Part shown: positions 1 to 9,701 of the stretch, piece after piece
How positions within the stretch are numbered: the first letter of the stretch is position 1
How the letters are laid out: every line of letters begins with the position of its first letter
From: Streptomyces omiyaensis
GTDB lineage: Bacteria > Actinomycetota > Actinomycetes > Streptomycetales > Streptomycetaceae
Length of the DNA: 64,000 bases
NCBI RefSeq assembly: GCF_014650895.1
Contig: NZ_BMVV01000001.1
Location: 272,222 to 336,221, forward strand
Direction: 5' to 3'
Program-made: the position numbers and the translations under genes
Notes under the pieces: model-generated
Database searches by the model: none
Told to the model about the DNA's origin: nothing
The model's input: only the letters and a program-made list of their open reading frames with translations

Positions 1-336
1 GTCCGGGCCGCCGAGGACGCCGGTGTACGCGAGCTGGGCCACGCCCGCCGCCTTGGCCGCGTCGATCACGGCCGCGTGCTGCGGCACCCGCCGCCCGACC
101 TCGCTGCCGGAGATCAGCAGCACCCGGTCGCCGGCCCCGAAGGCCCCGGCCAGCGTCTCGGGGCGGCTGTAGTCGGCGATCCGCAGCTCTACGCCGCGCT
201 CCGCGAGGCCGGCGGCCTTCTCCTTGTCCCGTACGACGGCGACGACGGACCCGGCGGGGACGGACGGGTCGGCGAGGAGGGCGTCGACGACGAGACGGCC
301 GAGCTCTCCGGTGGCTCCGGTGACGACGATGCTCAT
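1..336 (-). CDS. NmrA-like / SDR-family NAD(P)-binding oxidoreductase (3' part outside window)
   Basis: The reading frame starts at an ATG whose complement ends at 336 and runs off the left edge, so only about 112 N-terminal residues are seen. They begin MSIVVTGATGELGRLVVDAL, with the TGATGxLG dinucleotide-binding turn of atypical short-chain dehydrogenases, followed by a second strand ending VVAVVRDKEKA and the D-Y-x-R/P segment typical of NmrA or QorB (NAD(P)H:quinone oxidoreductase 2) relatives. The gene is divergent from an HxlR regulator. That pairing is common for redox or electrophile-responsive oxidoreductases, so the neighbour probably controls it. The substrate cannot be deduced from the fragment. 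Confidence 0.85.
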   Translation of the reverse strand, partial: MSIVVTGATGELGRLVVDALLADPSVPAGSVVAVVRDKEKAAGLAERGVELRIADYSRPETLAGAFGAGDRVLLISGSEVGRRVPQHAAVIDAAKAAGVAQLAYTGVLGGPD

Positions 337-407
337 GGGGTTTCCTTCGCGGGGTGGGTGCGGTGGGGGCGACACACTCACCGTACGACCGGCGCTAACC
401 AATCGAA

Positions 408-432
408 AGTACCCACTTTGAAGTAAGGTACT
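408..432. promoter_or_regulatory. Dyad-symmetric candidate operator of the HxlR regulator
   Basis: In the divergent region (337-435) a nested dyad is visible: AGTACC at 408-413 pairs with GGTACT at 427-432, and inside it ACTT (415-418) pairs with AAGT (421-424). It ends three bases before the ATG at 436 and overlaps the AAGG ribosome-binding site (425-428). Dimeric winged-helix HxlR proteins bind such dyads, so autoregulation and control of the divergent oxidoreductase are plausible. This is inference from position and symmetry. Confidence 0.5.
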
Positions 433-435
433 GGC

Positions 436-831
436 ATGGAGGTAAGTGCGAAGCCGTTCGAGGGGCCCCTGCTGGCCGACGTCGACGGCGCCATGTGCCC
501 GTCCCGGCTCGTCCTGGAGCACGTCACCAGCCGCTGGGGCGTCCTCGTCCTGATCGCGCTCCTGGAGCGCTCGTACCGCTTCGGCGAGCTGCGGCGGCGG
601 ATCGGCGGCGTCAGCGAGAAGATGCTCACCCAGACCCTCCAGACCCTGGAGCGGGACGGCTTCGTCCACCGCGACGCCAAGCCCGTCATCCCGCCCCGCG
701 TCGACTACGCCCTCACCCCGCTCGGCGACGAGGCCGCCCGGCGGATCAGGGAGCTCGCCCTCTGGACCGAGTCCCGCGTCCCCTCCGTCGAGGCGGCCCG
801 CGCCCGCTACGACGAGACCCACGGCCAATGA
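436..831 (+). CDS. HxlR-family winged helix-turn-helix transcriptional regulator
   Basis: 131 residues, the usual HxlR/MarR-like length. The core reads CPSRLVLEHVTSRWGVLVLIAL, then ERSYRFGELRRRIGGVSEKMLTQTL with the recognition helix, then the wing ending in R-V-D-Y-A-L-T-P-L-G; the C-terminal helix would form the dimer. A single Cys (in M-C-P) precedes the DNA-binding domain, the position used for redox or electrophile sensing in YodB/HypR-type members; whether it senses here is inference. The ATG at 436 has AAGG seven bases upstream. It is divergent from the NmrA-like oxidoreductase and separated by about 100 bp containing the candidate operator. Confidence 0.92.
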   Translation: MEVSAKPFEGPLLADVDGAMCPSRLVLEHVTSRWGVLVLIALLERSYRFGELRRRIGGVSEKMLTQTLQTLERDGFVHRDAKPVIPPRVDYALTPLGDEAARRIRELALWTESRVPSVEAARARYDETHGQ

Positions 832-914
832 CCGCGTAGCGGAGCGGAGTTGGTCCTTCCGCGCATACGATCGTCCCCCCTGGGGGAATCGTGTGAGCGG
901 GGGATGGGGGAAGC

Positions 915-1745
915 GTGTCCTACGTACGGCTGTCGCGCGCCTGCTGTGCCGTCGTGGCGGGCGGGATCATGCTGGCGGGGTGCTCGGGAGGCGGCGGAGG
1001 CGAGCCCTCCGGCACGCCGCCCGCCACCACGACCACCCCGGCACCCGGCACCGACCCGCCCCTGGTCGCCCCCGTGCCCGGCGCCACCCCCACCGCCCTC
1101 GGCTTCGTGCCCGACCCGGCCCGCGCCCCGAAGACCCCGGCCGAGGCCGCCCGCCTCGCGACCACGATCCTCTCCGGCGGGCCCGGCTCCTGGGGGCCCG
1201 GCTACGTCGCCCGCACCCCCTACCTCAGCGCCGAGGGCTACTGGCCCGTCCTCGCCGAGGGCTGCGACTGGGAGACCACCGCCCCGCCGGCCACCGTCCT
1301 CCACAGCGTCACCGCCTACATGGAGCTCCCCGCCTCCGGCGGCAGGGGGACCGTCCGCGTCACCTCCACCGTCACCGTCCACCGCACCGAGGACGCCGCC
1401 GACTGGGAGATGGCCGAGACCCTGGAGGAGGCGCTGCGCTGCCCCGACCAGCTCCTCCGCGACGGCGAGCGGATCTCCGGCCTCATGTCGCTCGGCAACG
1501 CCTACGGCGTCGGCGGCAACTACACCGCCGACGACGCCGTCAACGAGCGCGGGAAGTACCTCAAGGACGGCGTGCCCGGCGAGCACTACTACGGCTGGTC
1601 CCAGTCCCGGCTCGGCCAGGTGACCGTCGCCGTCTCCGCCAAGGGCGCCCCCGGCCACACCGAATCCGACCTGGCCACGGCGATGGCCCAGGCCTCGGTG
1701 GCCATGCTCACCCGTGCCGAGAACGCGCTGGAGGCAGAACAGTGA
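915..1745 (+). CDS. Secreted lipoprotein of unknown function, in operon with kinases
   Basis: 276 residues from a GTG start. The N-terminus has an arginine, a hydrophobic stretch and the lipobox LAGC, followed by Gly- and Ser/Pro/Thr-rich linker, so it should be lipid-anchored outside the membrane. The remainder has no motif I recognise; it contains a single W-E-T/T-A-P region and conserved-looking Tyr/Trp residues near the C-terminus. The stop overlaps the next start (GTGA at 1742-1745), so it is translationally coupled to the receptor-like kinase downstream. A ligand-presenting or accessory role for that kinase is plausible but unproven. An alternative start at 893 would lengthen the signal region unnaturally. 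Confidence 0.8.
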   Translation: MSYVRLSRACCAVVAGGIMLAGCSGGGGGEPSGTPPATTTTPAPGTDPPLVAPVPGATPTALGFVPDPARAPKTPAEAARLATTILSGGPGSWGPGYVARTPYLSAEGYWPVLAEGCDWETTAPPATVLHSVTAYMELPASGGRGTVRVTSTVTVHRTEDAADWEMAETLEEALRCPDQLLRDGERISGLMSLGNAYGVGGNYTADDAVNERGKYLKDGVPGEHYYGWSQSRLGQVTVAVSAKGAPGHTESDLATAMAQASVAMLTRAENALEAEQ

Positions 1746-4198
1746 CCGCGCCGGACGAGACCCCGGACACCCCGGGCACGCACGGGCCCCCCGGCGGGAA
1801 CGGAACGCCGGGCACGCCCGGGGCCCCGGGAGGGAACGGGGCCCCCGGCGGGAACGGGGCCCCTGGCGGGAACGGGGCCCCTGGCGGAAACGGGACCCCT
1901 GGCGGAAACGGGACCCCCGGCGCGCAAGGGACCCCGCCTCCGCCGGCCCACGCCCCGGCCGCACCTCCGCGGCCGCCCGCGACGCCGCCCGTCCCCGCGC
2001 CCCCCGTCCCCGCGCCCGGGGACCTCGCGCCGCTCCTGGCCTCCGACCCGTCCGGCATCGCCGGGTACCGGCTCCTCGGGCGGCTCGGCGCCGGCGGCAT
2101 GGGCGTCGTCTACCTGGGGCGCACGGACGCGGGCGAGCTGGCCGCCGTGAAGGTGACGCTCTCCGACCGGGCCGAGCGGGCCGACTTCCGGGCCCGCTTC
2201 CGGCGCGAGGTCGAGGCGGCCCGGCGGGTCGTCTCCCCCTTCGCCGTCCCGGTCCTCGGCGCCGACCCCGACGCCCCCGAGCCCTGGCTCGCCACCGCCT
2301 TCGTGCCCGGCCCCTCCCTCGGCGAGGCGATCGTCGCGCACGGACCGCTGCCCGGCCGCAGCCTCCGCGTCCTCGGCGGCGCCGTGGCCCGCGCGCTCGC
2401 CGCCGTCCACGCCGCCGGACTCGTCCACCGCGACGTCAAGCCCGGCAACGTCCTCCTCGCCGTCGACGGCCCCCGGCTCATCGACTTCGGCATCGCCCGC
2501 GCCGCCGACCCCGACGGGGAGACCGCGCTCACCGGCACCGACATGGTCGTCGGCACCCCCGGCTTCCTCGCGCCCGAACAGGCGGAGGCCCGCACCGGGG
2601 ACATCGGACCCGCCTCCGACGTCTTCGCCTTCGGCTGCCTCCTCGCCTACGCCGCCACCGGCCGCCCGCCCTTCGGCACCGGCGCCGTCGACGCCCTCAT
2701 GTACCGGACCGTCCACGACGAGCCCGACCTCGCCGGCGTCCCCGCCGGACTGCTGCCCGTGCTGCGGGAGTGCCTCGCCAAGGACCCGGCCGCCCGGCCC
2801 ACCGCCGAACAGCTCGTCTCCCGGCTCGTCGTGGACACCCCCGGCACCGCCGCCGACTGGCTCCCCGCCCCCGTCGTCCGCACCATCGCCGAACGCTCCG
2901 CCCGGATGCTCGCGCTCCCCGAGATCGACGCGACCGCCGCCGGCACGGTCCCGCCCGGACCGCCCTCCCGCAGCCGCCGCCGCTTCCTCCTCGCCTCCGG
3001 CGCCGCCGCCGTCCTCGCCGCGGGCGGGGCGGGCACCTGGCTGGCCCTCCGCGACGACCGCCCGGACGGCAAGGGCACGCCCCCGCCGAAGGCCCGCCGC
3101 TGGACCATCGGCGTGCAGGCCGACCTCAGCGGACCCGGCAAGGAGATCGGCCAGGCCCAGGAGCGCGGCGTCCGGCTCGCCGTCGACGCCTTCAACTCCC
3201 GCAAGGACAAGCCCTTCACGCTCGACGTGAAGGTCTCCGACGACCGCGGCGACCGCACCCGCGCCCTCGCCGCCGCCCGCGTCCTCACCACCGACCCCGA
3301 CGTCCTCGGCATCATCGGCCCCAGCCACGACTACACCGGCCAGGAGTCGCTCCCCGCCTACGACGAGGCGCTGCTCCCGGTCGTCACCGTCTCCGCCGGC
3401 CTCAACCTCCTCGTCAACCCCGCCCAGAACCAGGGCCGCAGCGTCGTCCGGGCCTGCCCCATCCACGCCTTCAACGGCATGCACATCGCCTACCACGCGC
3501 AGTCCGTCCACCGCCCGGAGCGCCCCGGACTCCTCCAGGAGCGGACCGACGACCCGTACTCCTGGCAGTTCGTCGTCGGCGCCGGCTTCGGCTTCAAGCA
3601 GGGCGGCATCCCGCCGCACCCCCGGGTGATCCCCGGCGGGGCCAAGGGCCTGGAGCGGGTCGTCGGCGAGATGGTGGACGCCGGCATCGACGCCTACGTC
3701 CACGCCGGACTCCTGCCCTCCGCCATCCGCGCCGCGAAGACCCTCGACCGGCTCGGCTTCACCGGCCCCCGCTACGCGGGCCAGCACGTCTTCGGCGACC
3801 GCTTCCCGCGCGACGCCGGCCGCTCCGCCGAGGGGTGGATCCTCGGCGCGCCCGTCGCCGACCCCACCGCCCGCAAGGAGGCCGCCGCCTTCCTCGCCGC
3901 CCACCGCGCCCGCTTCGGCAACGCCCCCGTCTGGTACGCGGGCGAGGCCTACGACGTCACGCTCCTCCTCGCCCAGCAGGCCGAGAAGGCGTACGAGAAG
4001 GCGGGCGGCCGCCCCGACCGCACCACCCTCACGCCCCTCCTGCGCAAGGCCGTCCACCAAGGCGTCATGGGCGGCTACTCCTTCGACGAGGACGGCAACC
4101 TCAAGGGCGTCGGCACCTTCCTCCACCAGGTGAGGGACGGGCGGTACCACTCCCTCGGCGCCGCGCCCGCGACCCCGACGCAGAAGGCGGGCGGCTGA
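1742..4198 (+). CDS. Membrane Ser/Thr protein kinase with extracellular substrate-binding-protein domain (first copy)
   Basis: 818 residues. Residues 1-63 are Gly-Asn/Thr-Pro collagen-like repeats, then a Pro-rich linker. The kinase domain spans about 108-365: G-loop GRLGAGGMG, Lys137 in AAVKV, catalytic HRD at 229-231 with DVKPGN, DFG at 248-250, and the GTPGFLAPEQ activation end. A single hydrophobic segment (about 415-437) is preceded by SRRRFL. The outer part (about 454-818) matches a type I periplasmic binding fold of the branched-chain amino-acid/Leu-Ile-Val type (ADLSGPGKEIG, GIIGP). Proteins of this architecture are known in Streptomyces as kinase/ABC substrate-binding bifunctional proteins; the ligand is unknown. 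It should sense an outside solute and phosphorylate inside targets. Confidence 0.92.
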   Translation: MTAPDETPDTPGTHGPPGGNGTPGTPGAPGGNGAPGGNGAPGGNGAPGGNGTPGGNGTPGAQGTPPPPAHAPAAPPRPPATPPVPAPPVPAPGDLAPLLASDPSGIAGYRLLGRLGAGGMGVVYLGRTDAGELAAVKVTLSDRAERADFRARFRREVEAARRVVSPFAVPVLGADPDAPEPWLATAFVPGPSLGEAIVAHGPLPGRSLRVLGGAVARALAAVHAAGLVHRDVKPGNVLLAVDGPRLIDFGIARAADPDGETALTGTDMVVGTPGFLAPEQAEARTGDIGPASDVFAFGCLLAYAATGRPPFGTGAVDALMYRTVHDEPDLAGVPAGLLPVLRECLAKDPAARPTAEQLVSRLVVDTPGTAADWLPAPVVRTIAERSARMLALPEIDATAAGTVPPGPPSRSRRRFLLASGAAAVLAAGGAGTWLALRDDRPDGKGTPPPKARRWTIGVQADLSGPGKEIGQAQERGVRLAVDAFNSRKDKPFTLDVKVSDDRGDRTRALAAARVLTTDPDVLGIIGPSHDYTGQESLPAYDEALLPVVTVSAGLNLLVNPAQNQGRSVVRACPIHAFNGMHIAYHAQSVHRPERPGLLQERTDDPYSWQFVVGAGFGFKQGGIPPHPRVIPGGAKGLERVVGEMVDAGIDAYVHAGLLPSAIRAAKTLDRLGFTGPRYAGQHVFGDRFPRDAGRSAEGWILGAPVADPTARKEAAAFLAAHRARFGNAPVWYAGEAYDVTLLLAQQAEKAYEKAGGRPDRTTLTPLLRKAVHQGVMGGYSFDEDGNLKGVGTFLHQVRDGRYHSLGAAPATPTQKAGG
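1796..1921 (+). repeat. 18-bp tandem repeats encoding collagen-like GNGAPG units
   Basis: Seven in-frame 18-bp units run from 1796 to 1921; the last five (1832-1921) are near-identical copies of GGGAACGGGGCCCCYGGC, and the first two are diverged. Each encodes a six-residue G-N-G-A/T-P-G hexapeptide (two Gly-X-Y triplets). Being a perfect multiple of three, copy-number changes would keep the reading frame, so length polymorphism between strains is likely. Confidence 0.9.
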
Positions 4199-4201
4199 TC
4201 C

Positions 4202-6403
4202 GTGCGTCCGCTCCACCGGTCCGACCCGTCCGCCGTCGCCGGCCACCGCCTCCTCGGACGGCTCGGCTCCGGCGGCATGGGCGTCGTCTACCTGGCCCGC
4301 ACCCCCGGCGGCGGGCTCGCCGCGGTCAAGGTGATCCGCGCCGAGCACGCCGCCGACCCCGCCTTCCGCGAGCGCTTCCGCCGCGAGGCCCGCACCGCCG
4401 AGCGGATCACCGGCCGCTGGGTCGTCCGGGTCCTCGGCTCCGACCCGGAGGCCCGCGAACCCTGGCTCGCCACCGAGTACGTCCCCGGGCCCTCGCTCGC
4501 CGAGGCCGTCGCCCTCCACGGCCCCCTCCCCGAGGCGGCCGTCCGCGCCTTCGGCGCCCGGCTCGCCGACGCCCTCACCGGCCTCCACGCGGCCGGGCTC
4601 GTCCACCGGGACGTCAAACCCGCCAACGTCCTCCTCGCCCTCGACGGCCCCCGGCTCATCGACTTCGGCATCGCCCGCACCGCCGGGGCGACCGCGCTCA
4701 CCGCCACCGACGCCATGATCGGCACCCCCGGCTACCTCGCCCCCGAGCAGGCCAGGGCGGCCGGGGCGGGCGAAGTCGGCCCGCCCGCCGACGTGTTCGC
4801 GCTCGGCTGCGTCCTCGCGTACGTCCTCACCGGCGAACGCCCCTTCGGCACCGGCACGGTGGCGTCGGTCGTCTACCGCACCGTCCACGAGGAGCCCGAA
4901 CTCGGCGCCGTACCGGCCCCGCTGAGACCGCTGATCGAGGCCTGCCTCGCCAAGGACCCGGCCGCCCGGCCCACCGCCGAGGCCGTCCGGGACGCGCTCG
5001 GCGGCACCGGCGGACCGGCCGGCGAGCTCCTGCCGGCGGGGCTGCCCGCCCTCATCGCCGAACGCTCCGCCCGCGTCCTCGACCTGCCCGTCCCGGAGCC
5101 GACGGCGCTGGTCCCCGCCGAACCCCCGGGCGGGCCGTCCCGTCGCCGGCTGATCGTCGGCGGCTCCGCGGCCCTCGTCACCGGCGTCGGCGGTCTCGCC
5201 GCCTGGCTCGCCACCCGCCCCACCGGCAGCGGCGCCACCCCCGGCACCGGCCCGGCCGGCACCCGCGCCACCTACGCGATCGGCGTCCGGACCGACCTCA
5301 GCGGCCCCCGCAAGGCCGACGGCCGCGCCCAGGAGCGGGGCGCCCGGCTCGCCGTCGAGCAGTTCAACGCCCGCCCCGACCGCCCCTTCGACCTCGCCGT
5401 CCGGGTCCGCGACGACGCCGGCGACCCGGGCCGGGCCGTCGCCGCCACCGAGGCGCTCGCCGCCGACCGCTCCGTCGTCGCCGTCCTCGGCCCCACGACG
5501 GAGCGGACGGTCCTCGCCGCCCTCCCGGTCCACCGCCGCACCGGGCTCCTCTGCGCCGCCGTCGCGACCGGCCTCGACCAGGGGCAGCTCGCCCAGGCCC
5601 TGACGGGCACCGCCTACTTCGAGATGCGGCCCATCGGCACCACGCTCCAGCTCGCCTTCTCCACCGCCGGACTCGCCCGCGGCCTCACCCGCTTCGCGGT
5701 CCTGGAGGACCAGGCGAGCGGCCGGTTCTCCTGGTACATGGGCAACGACGCGGAGACGACGCTCGGCCAGGCCGGCGTCACCGTCACCCGCCGGCCCGTC
5801 GCCGCCGACAGCGAGGACTTCGCCGCCGCCGTCCGGCCCCTCCTCGCCGCCGGCGCCGACGCCCTCCTCTACGCGGGGACGTCGCCGCGCCGCGCCGGAC
5901 TCTGCGCCCGGGCGCTCGCCGGGGAGGGCTTCGACGGGCTGTGCGGGGGCATCGAGCCCCTCCTGGAGCGGGAGTTCCTCACCACCGCCGGGCCCGCGGC
6001 CGAAGGCTGGTTCATCGGCACCAGCTACGCCGACCCGGACGTCGTCCCGGCCGCCAGGCCCTTCGCCGCCGCCTACCGCAAACGCTGGGGCGTGCCCGCC
6101 GCGACCCCCGTCGAGCGGTACGCGGCCGAGGCGTACGACACCGTGCACATCATCGCCGGTGCCGTCGGCGCCCTGCTGGAGGACCGGCTCGCGGTCCAGC
6201 GCGACGGTGTCGCCCGCCGCATCGCCGAGGGCACGCACACCGGCGTGACGAAGAAGTACGGCTTCGACTCGACGCGCAACTTCCGTTTCTTCGACGAGGT
6301 GTTCGCGTACCGCGTCGAGAAGGGCGTCCCGCGCTGCCTCGGGCGGTCCCTGGAGGTCAACGAGGCGGAGAGGAAGCGCCGCCAGGCATCCCCGGAGGAC
6401 TGA
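4202..6403 (+). CDS. Membrane Ser/Thr protein kinase with extracellular substrate-binding-protein domain (second copy)
   Basis: 733 residues from GTG, three bases after the preceding stop, so cotranscribed. It is a paralogue of the previous gene without the collagen-like head: G-loop LGSGGMG, Lys43, HRD at 136-138, DFG at 155-157, GTPGYLAPEQ, then SRRRLI (314-319) leading into one hydrophobic segment (about 318-337), then a binding-protein-like outer domain beginning YAIGVRTDLSGP at about 358. The matching architecture and adjacency indicate tandem duplication. The outer domains differ clearly in sequence, so the two kinases may read different solutes. Confidence 0.92.
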   Translation: MRPLHRSDPSAVAGHRLLGRLGSGGMGVVYLARTPGGGLAAVKVIRAEHAADPAFRERFRREARTAERITGRWVVRVLGSDPEAREPWLATEYVPGPSLAEAVALHGPLPEAAVRAFGARLADALTGLHAAGLVHRDVKPANVLLALDGPRLIDFGIARTAGATALTATDAMIGTPGYLAPEQARAAGAGEVGPPADVFALGCVLAYVLTGERPFGTGTVASVVYRTVHEEPELGAVPAPLRPLIEACLAKDPAARPTAEAVRDALGGTGGPAGELLPAGLPALIAERSARVLDLPVPEPTALVPAEPPGGPSRRRLIVGGSAALVTGVGGLAAWLATRPTGSGATPGTGPAGTRATYAIGVRTDLSGPRKADGRAQERGARLAVEQFNARPDRPFDLAVRVRDDAGDPGRAVAATEALAADRSVVAVLGPTTERTVLAALPVHRRTGLLCAAVATGLDQGQLAQALTGTAYFEMRPIGTTLQLAFSTAGLARGLTRFAVLEDQASGRFSWYMGNDAETTLGQAGVTVTRRPVAADSEDFAAAVRPLLAAGADALLYAGTSPRRAGLCARALAGEGFDGLCGGIEPLLEREFLTTAGPAAEGWFIGTSYADPDVVPAARPFAAAYRKRWGVPAATPVERYAAEAYDTVHIIAGAVGALLEDRLAVQRDGVARRIAEGTHTGVTKKYGFDSTRNFRFFDEVFAYRVEKGVPRCLGRSLEVNEAERKRRQASPED

Positions 6404-6433
6404 GGGGCGCGGCCGTCGCCGGGCGCGCCCCTC
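6402..6433. terminator. Bidirectional hairpin between the convergent kinase and korB genes
   Basis: Stem GAGGGGCGCG (6402-6411) pairs perfectly with CGCGCCCCTC (6424-6433) around a 12-base loop. It sits in the 47-bp gap between two convergent genes, so it can serve both strands. No clear U-tract is present, as is usual in Streptomyces. Confidence 0.65.
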
Positions 6434-6450
6434 CGTGTCCGGCGGACCCG

Positions 6451-7507
<1,057 letters not shown>

Positions 7508-7515
<8 letters not shown>

Positions 7516-9445
7516 CGATGGCCTCCTTGAGGGCGGCGGCGAGCTGCTCGGCCTTGAACGGCATGCCGTTGACCTGGGTGTGGCTGCGGGCGTCCACGAG
7601 GTACTTCGCCCGGACGAGGGTGGCGAGCTGGCCGAGGTTCATCTCGGGGATGACGACCTTCTCGTACCGCGCCAGGACCTCGCCGAGGTTCTTCGGGAAG
7701 GGGTTGAGGTGGCGGAGGTGTGCCTGGGCGATGGGGCCGCCCTCGCGGCGGATGCGGCGCACGGCGGCGGTGATCGGGCCGTACGTGGAACCCCAGCCGA
7801 GGACCAGGGTGGAGGCGCCGTCGGGGTCGTCGACCTCGACGGCGGGGACCTCGATGCCGTCGACCTTCGCCTGGCGGGTGCGGACCATGAGCTCGTGGTT
7901 GGCGGGATCGTACGAGATGTTGCCGGTGCCGTCCTGCTTCTCGATGCCGCCGATCCGGTGCTCCAGGCCGGGCGTGCCGGGGACGGCCCAGGGGCGGGCC
8001 AGGGTCTCCGGGTCGCGCTTGTAGGGCCAGAAGACCTCGGTGCCGTCGGCCTGGGTGTGGTTCGGGCCGGTGGCGAAGGCGGTCCGCAGGTCGGGCAGGT
8101 CGGCGACCTCGGGGATCCGCCAGGGCTCGGAGCCGTTGGCCAGGTACCCGTCGGACAGCAGGAAGACCGGGGTCCGGTAGGTCAGGGCGATCCGGGCGGC
8201 CTCCAGGGCCGCGTCGAAGCAGTCGGCCGGGGTCTTCGGGGCGACGATCGGGACCGGGGCCTCGCCGTTGCGCCCGTACATCGCCTGGAGCAGGTCGGCC
8301 TGCTCCGTCTTGGTCGGCAGGCCCGTCGACGGGCCGCCGCGCTGGATGTCGACGATCAGCAGCGGCAGCTCCAGGGAGACCGCGAGGCCGATCGTCTCCG
8401 ACTTCAGGGCCACGCCGGGGCCGGAGGTCGTCGTCACGGCGAGGGAGCCGCCGAAGGCGGCGCCGAGCGCGGCGCCGATGCCGGCGATCTCGTCCTCGGC
8501 CTGGAAGGTGCGGACGCCGAAGTTCTTGTGCCGGCTGAGCTCGTGCAGGATGTCCGAGGCCGGGGTGATGGGGTACGACCCCAGGTAGAGCGGCAGCGCC
8601 GCCTGCTTCGAGGCGGCGACGAGCCCGTAGGAGAGGGCCAGGTTCCCGGAGATGTTGCGGTAGGTGCCGGTGGGGAAGGCGCGGGTCGCGGGGGCGATCT
8701 CGTAGGAGACCGCGAAGTCCTCGGTGGTCTCGCCGAAGTTCCAGCCGGCCCGGAAGGCCGCCACGTTCGCCTCGGCGATCTGCGGCTTCTTGGCGAACTT
8801 GGACCGCAGGAAGGCCTCGGTGCCCTCGGTCGGCCGGTGGTACATCCAGGACAGCAGTCCGAGCGCGAACATGTTCTTGCTCCGCTCGGCCTCCTTCCGG
8901 GAGAGGCCGAACTCCTTCAGCGCCTCGACGGTCAGCGTCGTCAGCGGCACCGGATGCACCCGGTAGCCGTCGAGCGAGCCGTCCTCCAGCGGGCTCTGCG
9001 CGTACCCGACCTTCGCCATCGCCCGCTTGGCGAACTCGTCGGTGTTGACGATGATCTCGCCGCCGCGCGGCACGTCGCCGATGTTCGCCTTCAGGGCGGC
9101 CGGGTTCATCGCGACCAGCACGTTCGGCGCGTCGCCCGGGGTCAGGATGTCGTGGTCGGCGAAGTGCAGCTGGAAGGAGGAGACGCCGGGCAGCGTCCCG
9201 GCGGGAGCCCGGATCTCGGCCGGGAAGTTCGGCAGCGTCGACAGGTCGTTCCCGAAGGACGCCGTCTCCGAGGTGAAGCGGTCACCCGTGAGCTGCATGC
9301 CGTCACCGGAGTCCCCCGCGAACCGGATGATCACCCGGTCCAGCCGTCGGACTTCCTTCTCGGTGCCCCGGTGGGCCTCCGCCGGGGCGCTGCGCTGCTC
9401 CCCGAGCAGGGCCTCACCGGCCTCGCTACTGACCTGGCTGGTCAC
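7508..9445 (-). CDS. korA: 2-oxoacid:ferredoxin oxidoreductase alpha (fused gamma-alpha) subunit
   Basis: 645 residues from GTG, with an AGGGAGG ribosome-binding site eight bases upstream. The N-terminal 200 residues are the gamma domain (FAGDSGDGMQLTGDRF, PNFPAEIRAPAGT), fused to the alpha domain (YPITPASDILHELSRH, FQAEDEIAGIGAALGAAFGG, TTTSGPGVALKSE, QRGGPSTGLPTKTEQADL). This is the two-subunit aerobic actinobacterial type that lacks its own ferredoxin-like delta subunit, so an external ferredoxin is required. It is the first gene of korAB. The family works in an oxygen-tolerant alternative to 2-oxoglutarate dehydrogenase in mycobacteria. Confidence 0.93.
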
Positions 9446-9655
9446 TTACTGGACCTCCCTAGCGGCAAGCGGGACTCTGGGCCCACCCTACGACGGTGAG
9501 GTGGGCCTTCCCGGGACTTCTCACATGACGGGCCCCTTTTTGAGACGCCCTTTCGTGCTGCATTGTCCTGTTCTGCGGCTACCCGGATTGCTCCGGAACG
9601 CCGCATTCCGCCTCGTTCTTCCGTCCTGGGTCCCCCGGGGCCCCGGACGCCCCTG

Positions 9656-9672
9656 TCTGACAGAGTGTCAGA
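9656..9672. promoter_or_regulatory. Palindrome TCTGACA-N3-TGTCAGA in the korA upstream region
   Basis: The 256-bp gap between korA and the response-regulator gene (9446-9701) contains a perfect 7+7 inverted repeat with a 3-base centre. The size and symmetry fit a TetR- or GntR-type operator, about 210 bp before the korA start, but it could also be part of the 3' end of the upstream transcript. Apart from the korA ribosome-binding site I see nothing else definite in the gap. Confidence 0.4.
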
Positions 9673-9701
9673 TGATCGGGGCTCCGGGCCGGGGAACCGG
9701 C

